Shown here in pieces: positions 1-8,478 of a stretch of 64,000 nucleotides of DNA (within the stretch, counting starts at the first letter, position 1; the number at the start of each line of letters is the position of its first letter). Source of the DNA: Streptomyces caeruleatus (GTDB lineage: Bacteria > Actinomycetota > Actinomycetes > Streptomycetales > Streptomycetaceae); NCBI RefSeq assembly GCF_001514235.1, contig NZ_KQ948926.1:281291-345290 (forward strand). The letters are read 5' to 3'. A model generated the notes under the pieces. It did no database searches and was not told the DNA's origin. It worked only from the letters and a program-made list of their open reading frames with translations. The translations under genes were made by a program, and so were the position numbers.

Positions 1-684
1 GCCGAGGGGAGTGGCTTCCTCCTCGAACTCTTCCTCCACCTCCGCGGCGTCGTCCGCTGAGGCCAGCTCGGCTTCGGCTTCCGCTGCCTCGTCAACCTGC
101 TGCCAGTGCTCGTACTGAGCCTCACGCATCAGGCTCCGGGCATGCTGGTCGGATGCGAGACGGGCCCGGACGTCCGGGCGTCCGAGCATCTCGGTGACCG
201 CCTTGGCCGCATCCTCATCCGTGTGGAGCAGGCGCCGGGTGTGAGCCAGACGCTCTTCCTGGTTGGTCGGCGTCCCGACCGCACGGTGGGCGACCTTCTG
301 GGCCTCGTTGACCGTCCAGTGGTTCTCATCGGTGAACGGGTCGTAGGGGTCCTTACGGATCAAGGTGTACCGGCTCCGGACGTAGGCCAAGGTTTGGTGC
401 ACCGAGAAGCTCACATCCTCCCGGCGCTTGGCCTCCGGCCACTGCCGCGCCACGTCGTAGTAGGTCCGCAGTGTCTCCGGATTGGCGCCGATCTGATGCG
501 CCAGGATCTTGATCACCAGGTTTACCTCGCCGTGTCCGCGGCCGTGTCCTTCGAGAGCGTCAATCACGAGATCGCCGAGAGCCCACTGGATCCCGGACTT
601 CTGCTTCATCAGCTTCTGCCCGCGGCGGACGATCTTCGTCCAATCGGCCTTCGTGTAGCCGTCGGGAACAGTCAGGGTCGTCAC
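1..684 (-). CDS. DUF6192/RacO-like protein, 3' end outside window
   Basis: Read on the minus strand from a GTG at 684, which has an AGGAGG-like site just upstream. The frame stays open to the left edge, so only the first ~228 residues are visible. The N-terminal half has the pattern of DUF6192 proteins: an LGDL block near residue 35, a TYYDVARQWP block and a SVHQTLA block. The visible C-terminal part is acidic and rich in Glu and Ala, probably coiled coil. The protein at 1089-1640 shares the same blocks, so the two look like divergent paralogues facing away from one control region. Function is unknown; a DNA-associated or regulatory role is only inferred. Confidence 0.7.
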   Translation of the reverse strand, partial: MTTLTVPDGYTKADWTKIVRRGQKLMKQKSGIQWALGDLVIDALEGHGRGHGEVNLVIKILAHQIGANPETLRTYYDVARQWPEAKRREDVSFSVHQTLAYVRSRYTLIRKDPYDPFTDENHWTVNEAQKVAHRAVGTPTNQEERLAHTRRLLHTDEDAAKAVTEMLGRPDVRARLASDQHARSLMREAQYEHWQQVDEAAEAEAELASADDAAEVEEEFEEEATPLG

Positions 685-743
685 GAGGAGCCTCCTCGCT
701 TGTCGAGCGTCAAGGCCATGGGTACAGCGCTTCCACGCCCCCC

Positions 744-773
744 TGTGACCAATTTACGCCACTTTGTTAAGAT
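744..773 (+). promoter_or_regulatory. candidate promoter for the 847 gene pair
   Basis: TGTGAC at 744-749 and TAAGAT at 768-773 are 18 bp apart, in the most AT-rich part of the region between two divergent genes. This resembles a sigma-70-type promoter about 75 bp before the start at 847. It was identified by eye only. Confidence 0.35.
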
Positions 774-846
774 AATCCTGTGTGCCGTAGCCGGGTGAAG
801 CGCTTGCCAACACAGGGGGTTTCCTGACGGGCCTGCGGGGTGCGAG

Positions 847-1092
847 ATGTCCCACCGAAGCTTTCCCTCCGACTACTCCGACGAAGAACGTGCCGCACTG
901 ATCGCTCGGGGCCGCATGCTGGTAGCACAGCGCAAGGAAAGCCAGCGGAGGCTTGGCTGGTACGTACTGGACATACTCACCTTCCAGGGCCCCGACGCCG
1001 TCAAGCGATTCGCCGAAGCGATCGACATGACGCCCAGCACTCTGATCAGGTACGCCGAGTCCGCCGCGCAGTCCGATGAGGGGCAGTCGTGA
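847..1092 (+). CDS. small hypothetical protein, 81 aa
   Basis: ATG at 847, ending in a GTGA overlap with the next gene, which indicates translational coupling. The product is basic and mostly helical. It has an arginine-rich N-terminus and a C-terminal segment (residues ~55-72: DAVKRFAEAIDMTPSTLIRY) that looks like a helix-turn-helix. I know no named family. Pairing with the zinc-ribbon protein downstream suggests a two-subunit regulator, but this is inference. Confidence 0.6.
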   Translation: MSHRSFPSDYSDEERAALIARGRMLVAQRKESQRRLGWYVLDILTFQGPDAVKRFAEAIDMTPSTLIRYAESAAQSDEGQS

Positions 1093-1640
1093 CGAAGCGA
1101 AAACTGATCCCCTCGGTCTGGTACTGCAAGTACTGCTACCAACAGCAGCCGATCGACATCGGCCCTGACGGGAGCCTGATCATCTGTACCGCATGCGGAT
1201 ACGGGCTGGCCCCGCTCGATGAAGTCTTCGCCGCCGGATCCATGCTGACTTGGTGGGAAGGAATCTGCGACAAGTTCTACGCCGAAAATGCCGCGTACCA
1301 GGTGAAAGATCACAAGGGTAAGGCGGCAAGGTTCCTGCTCGGGGATCTGGCCCTGGGGTTGGTACCCCTGAACGCCCCCTTCACCGGCAGAAGGCTGTCA
1401 AATTACGCAGAGTCCGTCGGCCTCACGCCAGAGGCCATGAAGCAGTACCGACGAGTAGCGGCAGCATGGCCCGCGGCCCGGCGAAGCGACGATGCCTGCT
1501 GGTCAGTTCACGCCATACTCGCCGCCCATCCCGACCGTTTCAACCTTGTCAAGTCCCCGCCGCCACAAGGGGGACGGTGGACGTGTGCGGACGCTCATGG
1601 AGTCATGGATGCAATGCACGCACATCCAGCCCGCTCGTGA
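1089..1640 (+). CDS. zinc-ribbon DUF6192-like protein
   Basis: GTG start inside the stop of the preceding gene (4-base overlap). Residues ~12-40 contain two CxxC pairs (CKYC and CTAC), a probable zinc ribbon. The remainder follows the DUF6192 pattern: LLGDLALGL, YAESVGLTPEAMKQYRRVA, WSVHAILAAHPDRF and WTCADAHGVM. The partial minus-strand gene at the left edge shares these blocks but no zinc ribbon is visible in it. Function is unknown; DNA binding is plausible from the zinc ribbon. Confidence 0.65.
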   Translation: MTKRKLIPSVWYCKYCYQQQPIDIGPDGSLIICTACGYGLAPLDEVFAAGSMLTWWEGICDKFYAENAAYQVKDHKGKAARFLLGDLALGLVPLNAPFTGRRLSNYAESVGLTPEAMKQYRRVAAAWPAARRSDDACWSVHAILAAHPDRFNLVKSPPPQGGRWTCADAHGVMDAMHAHPARS

Positions 1641-1870
1641 GCAGGTAAGCAGTGCCTCGCACTGTCGAGTCGAGGCCACGGCGGGCAGGAACCACGGACC
1701 GGTCAAAGCAAGTACGACACGTCCGAGGCAGCGGGCCGGCTGACCACTCACGCGGTATCGGCGAGGCGATACGGAACGGCATCACGGAGGGCGCCCGTTC
1801 CGTATCGTCTGGACTCCGAGCGCCCGCGCACAGGCACCGACCCGTCGGACACGCCCTAGTGCCAGCGGGC

Positions 1871-2001
1871 GTGAGCATCGTGTTCAACACGGAGTGGGGC
1901 CTGGAAGCCGATCTCCCCGACACACCCGTCCCGGACGCCCCTCGCCCCGGATCACCACCGCGCTCATGGAGCATCTCGTCGAGACTGGAGGGCTCGAATG
2001 A
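1871..2001 (+). pseudogene. possible frameshifted gene remnant in the 1641-2198 gap
   Basis: A protein-like stretch (SIVFNTEWGLEADLP...) runs from about 1871 to 1945 in one frame. A second (ITTALMEHLVETGGLE, then TGA at 1999-2001) follows one frame over, as if a base had been lost near 1945-1951. No start site or family was recognised. The rest of 1641-2198 shows no gene I can support. Confidence 0.25.
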
Positions 2002-2198
2002 TCGCGCACAAGTTCTTCGTGTGTGGCTCGCCCTTCGCTTTCGCCAGCGAGACGTAAGCGTCCCGGGTCTGGATCCGCTGGTCACCCTTGAGTCGGCGTT
2101 GGGCGCCCGTCGCGTTCCTTAAGGGTGCCCGCCATCCCTGACGGCGGACTTCCGCGGAGCTCCCGGACCCGCAGGCCGATTGTCCATCGGTCTTTGGA

Positions 2199-3620
2199 TC
2201 AGAGCGAAGTGGACGGCGGAAGGAACGTTGCCAGCGTGTCGGCCAGCGCGAGCAGGACTCGGTCGGCGTGCGCCCGGCCGACGATCTGAACGCCGATCGG
2301 TAGCCCTTCCATGGTCGTGGTCACGGGCAGGACGAGGCTGGGCAGACCGACGTGGCTGGTGAGGTTGGCCCAGCCGGTCTGATCGAAGAAGTTACGCTCC
2401 TGGCCATCGACTTCAAGAACGTCACTGCCTGCAGGGATCGCGGGGGTCGGCGCGGCCGGCATGACGACGACGTCATGCTCCGTGAAGAACCGGTTCCAGG
2501 TCTCACGGAGCCGGGCACGTTCCTCGGCCGCGCGGAGCCAGGTGCGATGGGTCTGGGTGCGGGAGCGCAGGAACGCGGCGCCAGGGCTGGCGTCGTCGGC
2601 TCGCAGTTCTCGTACGGCGGCGAGTTCTGCGCTGGCGGCTTCGTCACTGGTGGTGGCTGTCGCCGTGGCGTGCAGGAGTTGCTCGAACAGGCGAGTGGAG
2701 TCGCCGAAGTTGATGGGGCTGGCAACGTGGCGGACCACGGCTCGGGTCCCGGACAACGCCTTCTCGACGGTGGCGAGGGCCTGGGCGGTTGCGTGGTCGA
2801 CAGGGCAGCTCGCGTCCTCGGCCCAGATCGCGACGCGGAGCTGCGCGGTGTCCTCGCTCGGGGTAGGGAGGTCTAGGCGCCAGGGTGTGTTCTCTGTCGG
2901 CGTGGGGGTGGTCAACGCCGCGAGCAGCAGATCGAGGTCGCGGGAGTGGCGGGCCAGGGGACCGGGCGTGACCATGTCGCTGCTGGTGAGCCATCCAGGA
3001 GGTCGGGGGATGTGGCCGCGGGCTGGAACGAGGCCGTGGGTGGGGCGCAGGCCGTACACGCCGCAGTAGTGGGCAGGAAGGCGCAGCGAGCCGGCGAGGT
3101 CACTGCCGAGTTCGGCGGGTGTGAGGTGTGCCGCGATGGCTGCGGCGGCTCCGCCGGAGGAGCCGCCGGCCGTGCGGGCTGGATCGTGCGGGTTGAGGGT
3201 GGGGCCGAACAGGGCGTTGTCGGTGTGGAGGCCCTGGCAGTAGGTGGGGGTGTTGGTCTTGCCCATGATCACCGCGCCTTGATGGCGGAGCCGTGCGACG
3301 GCGTCGGCGTCCCGCTGGGGAACGTGGTCTTTTAGGTCCTCGGCGCCACTGGTGGTGCGCAGGCCGACCGTCTCGAAGCTGTCCTTGATCGTGAGTGGGA
3401 GGCCGTCGAGGAGGCCGGTGCTCTCACCGCGGGCTCGGCGTTCGTCGGCGGCACGGGCAGCAGCACGAGCTGTGTCGTCGTCCCGGGTGACGACGGCGTT
3501 GACGGTGCTGGCATCGATCCGGTCGAGATGGAGGTCGAGGAGCTCCCGGCTGGAGATCTCGCGGCGGTCCAGCGCGCGGAGCTGGACGTGGGCGGGCCGG
3601 TGGGTCAGGTCGGTGGTCAT
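2199..3620 (-). CDS. amidase signature family hydrolase
   Basis: A 473-aa amidase of the Ser-cisSer-Lys type (Asn/Gln amidotransferase A-like fold), hydrolysing an amide of unknown identity in the cytoplasm. Catalytic residues visible by family pattern are Lys79 (LTIKDS), Ser154 in GGSSGG and nucleophile Ser178 (LAGSLR). The 24-residue spacing from 154 to 178 matches the family. The length is normal. Its start overlaps the stop of the membrane-protein gene by four bases, so it is the last gene of the XRE-protease-membrane protein operon. No GatB or GatC partner is adjacent, so a role in tRNA amidation is unlikely. Confidence 0.9.
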   Translation of the reverse strand: MTTDLTHRPAHVQLRALDRREISSRELLDLHLDRIDASTVNAVVTRDDDTARAAARAADERRARGESTGLLDGLPLTIKDSFETVGLRTTSGAEDLKDHVPQRDADAVARLRHQGAVIMGKTNTPTYCQGLHTDNALFGPTLNPHDPARTAGGSSGGAAAAIAAHLTPAELGSDLAGSLRLPAHYCGVYGLRPTHGLVPARGHIPRPPGWLTSSDMVTPGPLARHSRDLDLLLAALTTPTPTENTPWRLDLPTPSEDTAQLRVAIWAEDASCPVDHATAQALATVEKALSGTRAVVRHVASPINFGDSTRLFEQLLHATATATTSDEAASAELAAVRELRADDASPGAAFLRSRTQTHRTWLRAAEERARLRETWNRFFTEHDVVVMPAAPTPAIPAGSDVLEVDGQERNFFDQTGWANLTSHVGLPSLVLPVTTTMEGLPIGVQIVGRAHADRVLLALADTLATFLPPSTSL

Positions 3621-4825
3621 GCGGAGGCTCGCTCACGGTGGGGGGCGCGGGCAGGTTCGCGGGAAAGGCGGCGGGCGACAGCCAGGAGGGCGTCGATGTC
3701 GTCCATCGGCTTGCTGATGTCTCGGTCGGCGTCGGCGAAGTCGGTGAGCCGGTCGGGGGCGGGACGATCCCCCCGTGCCCGGGCGGCGATGCCTGCGATG
3801 ATCTGGTCTGCGGTGACGGCGGCGTCAAGGTCCTCGCCCTTGAGCCCTCTCGCCTTGTGGTGGGCCTGGCTGCGCCGGCGCACGTCGGCGTCGAGGTACT
3901 GGCGGATGACGAAGCGGCCATCGCGTATTTCGGTTGCCCGCCGGTACAGCTTGAACCCGATGCTGCGGCTGCGGCGTCGCTGGGCGTGGTCGAGCTGGTC
4001 GACCGGGAGTTCGATCTCGGGCGCCACGCTGTGGAAGGCCAGCCACAGGTGGCGCAGGCGGTGGTGACTGAGGTGCTGATTGATCCAGTACCAGGCGCTC
4101 TGGGCCTGGTCGCTGATCGTGGGCACCAGCCAGCCGGTGAGTGTGAGGATGGCGCCGATGTCACCGCAGATCCAAGCGAAGTCCTCCCAGGCTGCGAGTG
4201 AGGCGTGGAAGAATCCGGCGATCACATTGCCGATCCGGACGGCGCTGTAGCCGAGGGTGATGGTGGCGCCGATGGCGACGATGCGCAGGCCGACACGGAC
4301 GGGTCCATGGCCGTTGCGGCGCCCCAGGCGCCAGCATGCCCGGGCCAGGAACAGCTCACCGAGGGTGTAGGCAGTGATGTACAGGGTGAGGTAGGCGGCG
4401 TACACGTTGTCGTGTGCGTAGTACAGCGTGAAGTCGAGCGGCCGGGGCGCGCTCGGTGTCAGCAGGGCGAACAGCACCAGCAGGCCCGCGATCACCCCGA
4501 GTCCGGCGCCGAGCCACGCCCGCGCCCTCCTGCGGGCGTGCTCGGGCGGCGAACCCCAGTAGGTGAGGACGACCTGCTGGCAGGCGATCAGCGCGATCAC
4601 GCACCCCTGTGCCAGCGGGACGGCGATGTTCACCGTGCCCAGGACGCTGTCGAGGTACGCCCACATCGGGGTGATGGAGAACAGGAACGACAGGCCCGAG
4701 AGGGCGAAGACTGCGGTGAGGGCCAAGGTGGCAGGGTCACGGCGCCGCGCGGGGACGTCCCGCAGCATGCACAGGAAGCCCAGGACAGCGACAGAGAGGC
4801 TGACCGGGTGGAGCAGGTCCTTCAC
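3617..4825 (-). CDS. MAB_1171c-type polytopic membrane protein (DUF6545 C-terminus)
   Basis: 402 aa. The first ~240 residues hold about seven hydrophobic helices, for example near residues 7-20, 32-55, 65-87, 103-125, 135-155 and 170-195. A cytoplasmic C-terminal domain of about 150 residues follows. This layout fits the MAB_1171c putative transporter group common in Streptomyces next to ImmA-like proteases. It overlaps its upstream and downstream neighbours by four bases each. In this context it may be a sensor or target of the protease-regulator pair; the substrate is unknown. Confidence 0.75.
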   Translation of the reverse strand: MKDLLHPVSLSVAVLGFLCMLRDVPARRRDPATLALTAVFALSGLSFLFSITPMWAYLDSVLGTVNIAVPLAQGCVIALIACQQVVLTYWGSPPEHARRRARAWLGAGLGVIAGLLVLFALLTPSAPRPLDFTLYYAHDNVYAAYLTLYITAYTLGELFLARACWRLGRRNGHGPVRVGLRIVAIGATITLGYSAVRIGNVIAGFFHASLAAWEDFAWICGDIGAILTLTGWLVPTISDQAQSAWYWINQHLSHHRLRHLWLAFHSVAPEIELPVDQLDHAQRRRSRSIGFKLYRRATEIRDGRFVIRQYLDADVRRRSQAHHKARGLKGEDLDAAVTADQIIAGIAARARGDRPAPDRLTDFADADRDISKPMDDIDALLAVARRLSREPARAPHRERASA

Positions 4826-5340
4826 GGCCGCGCCTCCCGTCGGCGCAGCAGGGTGTGGGTGACGCGGTCCTGGACGTCGTCGCCGGAGGATTCGTCGCTG
4901 CGCAGCCAGCGGTCGATGATCCGGCGCTGCAGGAGCGAGGCGCGCAGCTCGGCGTCGCGTTCTTCGGCCTCGTCGTACTTGGTCCGCCCCAGCATCACCT
5001 GCACGGTGGCGGGGTCCACGTTGGTGAAGAGCGTGGGCGCCAGGGCGGACAGCGGGCGGGTCTCGTGATGCCTGAGCAGGAGGTGCATGAACTCGTGGGC
5101 GATGATCTGGTCCTGGTGCCAGAGGCTGGTACGCGGGTCGTAGGACACGTAGATCGCCTTCTCAAGGACTGCGCATGCCCCGCAGACCGCCGGCGCCTGC
5201 TCCATCGGCATCAGGATCACCTCACGGCCCGTGCGACGAGAGATCTCGTCCCGTAGGTCTCTGATGCTCGTGACGGCCGGGAGATTCAGCTCGGCCAGGA
5301 GGTCACCCTGGCGCGGGCTAAGTGCGGACCACATTTCCAC
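4822..5340 (-). CDS. ImmA/IrrE-type metallopeptidase
   Basis: 172 aa with the zinc-protease motif HEFMH at residues 82-86 and a further HH at 91-92. Such proteins cleave or inactivate a partner XRE repressor in mobile elements and stress circuits (family knowledge). The XRE gene lies immediately upstream with a 36-base gap, which fits a regulator/antiregulator pair. The stop overlaps the start of the membrane-protein gene by four bases. Sequences of this type are often labelled toxin components in Streptomyces; no toxicity can be read from the sequence. Confidence 0.82.
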   Translation of the reverse strand: MEMWSALSPRQGDLLAELNLPAVTSIRDLRDEISRRTGREVILMPMEQAPAVCGACAVLEKAIYVSYDPRTSLWHQDQIIAHEFMHLLLRHHETRPLSALAPTLFTNVDPATVQVMLGRTKYDEAEERDAELRASLLQRRIIDRWLRSDESSGDDVQDRVTHTLLRRREARP

Positions 5341-5375
5341 TCCTTGATCATTTTTTAACTGCCCCCGTAATCCGG

Positions 5376-5840
5376 CTAGTTGTCGGGCGGAAGTCCCTCC
5401 ATCTTCCGCACCCCCTCCACGAGACCAAGCACCGCATCCTTTCCGTCCGCCGAGACATCGGACAGACGAAGGAGCACGCTCTGCATCCTCGAATCGCGAA
5501 GCATCGCCAGCAACTTCAGTTCCTGCGCAGTCTTTTCGGCAACCTGGTCATCGAACCAATAGGCAGGCGACACCCCGAAAAAGGCAGCCAGGGCTTCAAG
5601 ATGACGCTTCGTCGGATTGTCACGCTTCCCCGTGCGCAGCATCCACAAGTAGGTGTCACTCACCGTTTCCAGCCCTCGCTCGGCCATCAGCTCAGCAACC
5701 TCGGCGTTGCTGTACGGGCCGCGATCGGGTGGGTGCACCGCGTCAAACAGCTGGTTAAGCCGGTCCTTGAGCTCGCGCGGACGCGGGCTCACCGACTCCT
5801 CCGTTAGCTCTTCCATGATCCTTTCCTGGATGGGATTCAC
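5376..5840 (-). CDS. XRE-family helix-turn-helix regulator
   Basis: 154 aa. Residues ~43-95 form an XRE/Cro-type HTH, with a recognition segment around SDTYLWMLRTGKRDNPTKRH followed by LEALAAFFGV. An extended helical C-terminus follows. It is the first gene of the operon that continues into the ImmA-like protease. Likely autoregulated: two hairpin-forming repeats (5913-5977) and a perfect 14-bp palindrome (5991-6004) lie upstream of its start. Confidence 0.85.
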   Translation of the reverse strand: MNPIQERIMEELTEESVSPRPRELKDRLNQLFDAVHPPDRGPYSNAEVAELMAERGLETVSDTYLWMLRTGKRDNPTKRHLEALAAFFGVSPAYWFDDQVAEKTAQELKLLAMLRDSRMQSVLLRLSDVSADGKDAVLGLVEGVRKMEGLPPDN

Positions 5841-5912
5841 AGTGGTTCAGTCACTGTATCCCGCCATTAACGAGAGTTGACGCATCGATCTTGCGTATGA
5901 AAAGTTCTACCT

Positions 5913-5977
5913 TGCAAACGCTTTCCGCGTTTGCACGTCCACTCTTCGGGACGGTCTGCCCGCATTTACCTGCGGGC
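5913..5977. promoter_or_regulatory. two inverted repeats upstream of the XRE gene
   Basis: Repeat one is TGCAAACGC/GCGTTTGCA (5913-5921 and 5927-5935, 5-base loop). Repeat two is GCCCGCA/TGCGGGC (5958-5964 and 5971-5977, 6-base loop). They lie 73-137 bp upstream of the XRE start in a 709-base stretch (5841-6549) with no other gene I can support. They are candidate operators or a leader structure. Confidence 0.4.
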
Positions 5978-5990
5978 GCACACCGATGAC

Positions 5991-6004
5991 GTGACACGTG
6001 TCAC
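5991..6004. promoter_or_regulatory. 14-bp perfect palindrome, candidate operator
   Basis: GTGACACGTGTCAC is a perfect palindrome in the intergenic stretch between the leftward XRE operon and the rightward replication block. Its symmetry suits a dimeric repressor; the XRE product is the nearest candidate. Confidence 0.4.
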
Positions 6005-6489
6005 TTTCACCCGGGGGCATGCATCACGTTCCGGTTTGCCGGACCAATTTGATCTTCGATATGGCGGGCAGGTGGCAGTGAAAAGCCTAGATCGACTTCG
6101 CTATACCGGTGCGACCATTTCCGTACCGGCATTCCGCTTCAAGCACATCGGCGTGCTTCCCGGCATCCAGGGTTCCCGCTGCGCCGGAACGCCCTGCGGC
6201 TCCGCGAAAGTCACCTGCCGGTTGCAGTCACGGAATCTGCGCTTCCTGTGACTCTGCGCGACTACTACAGACTTTGAGAACCAACTCTGGATCTTGACGC
6301 GGGACTCTGCGTATGTTCGTCGTCGCCTCGGGCAAATCGACCCGGTGCGGCGAACGTGAGGAGCACGGCAGGCACCGACTGACTTGCATAGGCCCGAACA
6401 CAGCGACGGCGCCCGAGAGCGGTAACTCGCGGACGCCGAACGCTAAGCGGCATACCCGCCCCGGCAAGGGCGGAGATTGCCCACCATCA

Positions 6490-6525
6490 CCACGCTGATC
6501 CCTTCCACGGGGCACGTCAGCGTGG
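6490..6525 (+). promoter_or_regulatory. leader hairpin before the 6550 gene
   Basis: Perfect 9-bp arms CCACGCTGA (6490-6498) and TCAGCGTGG (6517-6525) enclose an 18-base loop, 24 bases before the ATG at 6550. The position suits an operator or an mRNA leader structure controlling the first gene of the replication block. Confidence 0.35.
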
Positions 6526-6549
6526 CAACACTGCAACGAGGAGTATCGC

Positions 6550-6696
6550 ATGCCTCCTGCCCTGCGCAAAAGGCCCTTCCGTCTGGCCTGCGCGGCAGCC
6601 ACCTCCGCCTCGGCGCCTCAGCGCCCCGAGCCGGATCGCCCCATTTCGGCCCAGGCGAGCCGCCGGTCCCGCCCGCTCGCCGGGAGCAGCCGATGA
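6550..6696 (+). CDS. small basic protein, 48 aa, first gene of the replication block
   Basis: ATG at 6550 has a GAGGAG site at good spacing, and the frame ends in an ATGA overlap with the start of the HTH gene at 6693. The product is Arg, Ala and Pro rich with no recognised domain. The Shine-Dalgarno site and coupling are the evidence that it is translated. It may exist mainly to couple translation of the HTH gene. Confidence 0.5.
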   Translation: MPPALRKRPFRLACAAATSASAPQRPEPDRPISAQASRRSRPLAGSSR

Positions 6697-7595
6697 GTAT
6701 CGAAGCCAGCGAGTGGGTGTGGGAGCACAGCTCCAGCCGAGGAGCCGCGCGTCTGGTCCTGTTGTCGATCGCCGACCGGGTGACCGACAACCAGTGCATC
6801 GCCTGGGCCTCGCTGTCCAGCCTGGCCAAGCGCACGCGCGCCTCGGTCTCCACGGTGCGCGAGGCCGTCGAGCGCCTGATCGACGCCGACGAGCTGGAAC
6901 AGCTCGACGACCTCGTCGGCCCGCAGCGCAGCACGGTCTACCGCCTTCCTTTCGCCGCCGAAGCGGTCGCCCAGGCTCAGCGCGAGCAGCAGGAACAGGA
7001 GGAGGGCGGTGAGACGGCAGCATCAGACGATCCTGCTGCCCCTGCGAAGCTCCAGCTCTCGGCTCTGCGGCGGTACGGAATCCGCCTCCGTGAGGTGCCG
7101 GAATCTCCCGCGAGGGTCCGGAAACCGGCAGTACCGGAAACCGGCAGGTCGAGGCGGAAACCGGCACGTCGAGGTACCGGAAACCGGCACCCCGGTGTAC
7201 CGGAAACCGGCACACAGAACCGTAGTGAACCTGATTTGAACCGGAGGTACAGCAGTAGTGGTGCCGCCGTCGTGGCGGCTGCCGAGTGGCAGGTCGACCC
7301 CGCCGCCCACGCCTGGGCCCGCCAGCAGGGACACCTCGACCGCCTCGGTGAGCAGGGCCTGCAGGCAGCCGACGCGAAGTGGCGTGCCCACCGGGCCAGC
7401 TTCAAGCCGAGGTCGGCGGATGCCTGGGCTGCTGACTGGCGCTCCTGGGTCGCCCGAGAGCACGCCCCCAGCCGCCCGAACCTCTACGCCGTCCCCGGAA
7501 AGAGCACTGCCGCGCCGGGCGGCATGACGCGGGCCGAGGCCCACACCGCCGCCCTGCTTGCCGCTCTCGACGAGCCGACCGGAACGGAGGGCTGA
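6693..7595 (+). CDS. helix-turn-helix protein, candidate replication initiator
   Basis: 300 aa from the ATG at 6693, chosen because it overlaps the stop of the 48-aa ORF and the conserved part begins there (SIEASEWVWEHS). Residues ~1-75 form a winged helix-turn-helix of the kind found at the N-terminus of replication and plasmid-control proteins: a VLLSIAD helix, then WASLSSLAKRT and STVREAVERL. The middle (residues ~125-180) is low complexity because the DNA carries an iterated CCGG-rich motif. The C-terminus (WARQQGHLDRL... WAADWRSWV) resembles a helical domain seen in phage and plasmid replication proteins. A Rep role is inferred from context with the zinc-finger protein that follows. Confidence 0.6.
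   Translation: MSIEASEWVWEHSSSRGAARLVLLSIADRVTDNQCIAWASLSSLAKRTRASVSTVREAVERLIDADELEQLDDLVGPQRSTVYRLPFAAEAVAQAQREQQEQEEGGETAASDDPAAPAKLQLSALRRYGIRLREVPESPARVRKPAVPETGRSRRKPARRGTGNRHPGVPETGTQNRSEPDLNRRYSSSGAAVVAAAEWQVDPAAHAWARQQGHLDRLGEQGLQAADAKWRAHRASFKPRSADAWAADWRSWVAREHAPSRPNLYAVPGKSTAAPGGMTRAEAHTAALLAALDEPTGTEG
7076..7212 (+). repeat. intragenic array of a CCGGAAACCGGCA motif
   Basis: Five copies of (C)CGGAAACCGGCA begin near 7118, 7134, 7154, 7177 and 7200. A CGGAATCCG core precedes them at 7076-7084, as does a half copy GAGGTGCCGGAAT at 7092-7104. Intervals are irregular (16-23 bp). The copy at 7171-7193 matches the palindrome at 41833-41855 (minus-strand reading) at 20 of 23 positions. 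The array lies inside the HTH gene, so it could be iterons or an operator array embedded in coding sequence. Confidence 0.65.
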
Positions 7596-7597
7596 CC

Positions 7598-8314
7598 GTG
7601 GACCGCCGCGAAACCGCCGCCCTGCTGGCCTACATCGGCCGACTCGACCCGCGCACCATCCGCACCGACCAGGGCGAGGCCCGCGACCAGCTCGCCCAGT
7701 GGCATGAGCTGCTCGGCGACGTGCCGATGGCCACTGCGCACGGCTGGGATGCCTGCGTCGCTGCCCGCCAGCACATCCGCACTTCGCCGTACCAGATCCT
7801 GCCCGCGGACGTGGCCCGTCCGTGGGAGAGCTACCGGCGCGACCGTCTGGCCCGGCACTCCGATCCCACGCCGTCCGCCGATCCGGACGACCAGGCCGCG
7901 TGGACTGCCGAGTTGGTCGGCACGCGCCGCGCCGTCGCCGCCGGCACCGCGCAGCCCGCGCAGGCCCGGGCCATAACCAGCGGTCACGACGGGATCGACC
8001 CGAAACTGGAGGCGCGGTTGCGGCAGGTCGGCTCCTGCATACCGCCCGCCGCCCGAGCCGCCCTCGCGCCCTACCGGCCCGCCCGAGCAGCACGCGAGGC
8101 AGCCGTCGCGCAGGGGCTGCCCGACGCCCTGAGTGTGCGCTGCGAGTGGTGCCTGGCCCAGCCCGGCGAGCCGTGTCGCCGCCGCCGGATCGGCCCCGAC
8201 GACGGGGTACGCGCCACCGCCCCGCGCGCCACCCCGCATCCCGGCCGCCTCGACCTCGCCGTCGCCCAGCAGAACCGGCCGATCGAGCAGGCCCAACAGC
8301 CCGCCATGGCCTGA
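7598..8314 (+). CDS. phage-type zinc-finger protein, possible helicase-loader-like
   Basis: 238 aa from a GTG two bases after the HTH gene stop. The N-terminal ~90 residues (ETAALLAYIGRLDPR... WHELLGDVPMATAHGW... SPYQILPADVARPW) follow the pattern of plasmid and phage proteins that couple initiation to the replicative helicase. Residues ~185-225 carry a phage-type DNA-binding zinc finger: CEWC, then PGEPC, with a final RATPHPGRLD element. Tight linkage to the HTH protein supports a replication role. The substrate and partner are inferred. Confidence 0.6.
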   Translation: MDRRETAALLAYIGRLDPRTIRTDQGEARDQLAQWHELLGDVPMATAHGWDACVAARQHIRTSPYQILPADVARPWESYRRDRLARHSDPTPSADPDDQAAWTAELVGTRRAVAAGTAQPAQARAITSGHDGIDPKLEARLRQVGSCIPPAARAALAPYRPARAAREAAVAQGLPDALSVRCEWCLAQPGEPCRRRRIGPDDGVRATAPRATPHPGRLDLAVAQQNRPIEQAQQPAMA

Positions 8315-8478
8315 CTGGCGCAGGCGGCCGTGCATCCCGTCCGGTGCACCGCCACCCGAACATCACCGTCCCCCCACCCCGGCTGCCGCGCACGCCCTCG
8401 CGCCGCAGCCGGTACCCGACGCCGCATCCGCCGAGCACCGCCCCCGCCGGCCGACGCGGCAACACATCGGAGATCCGC

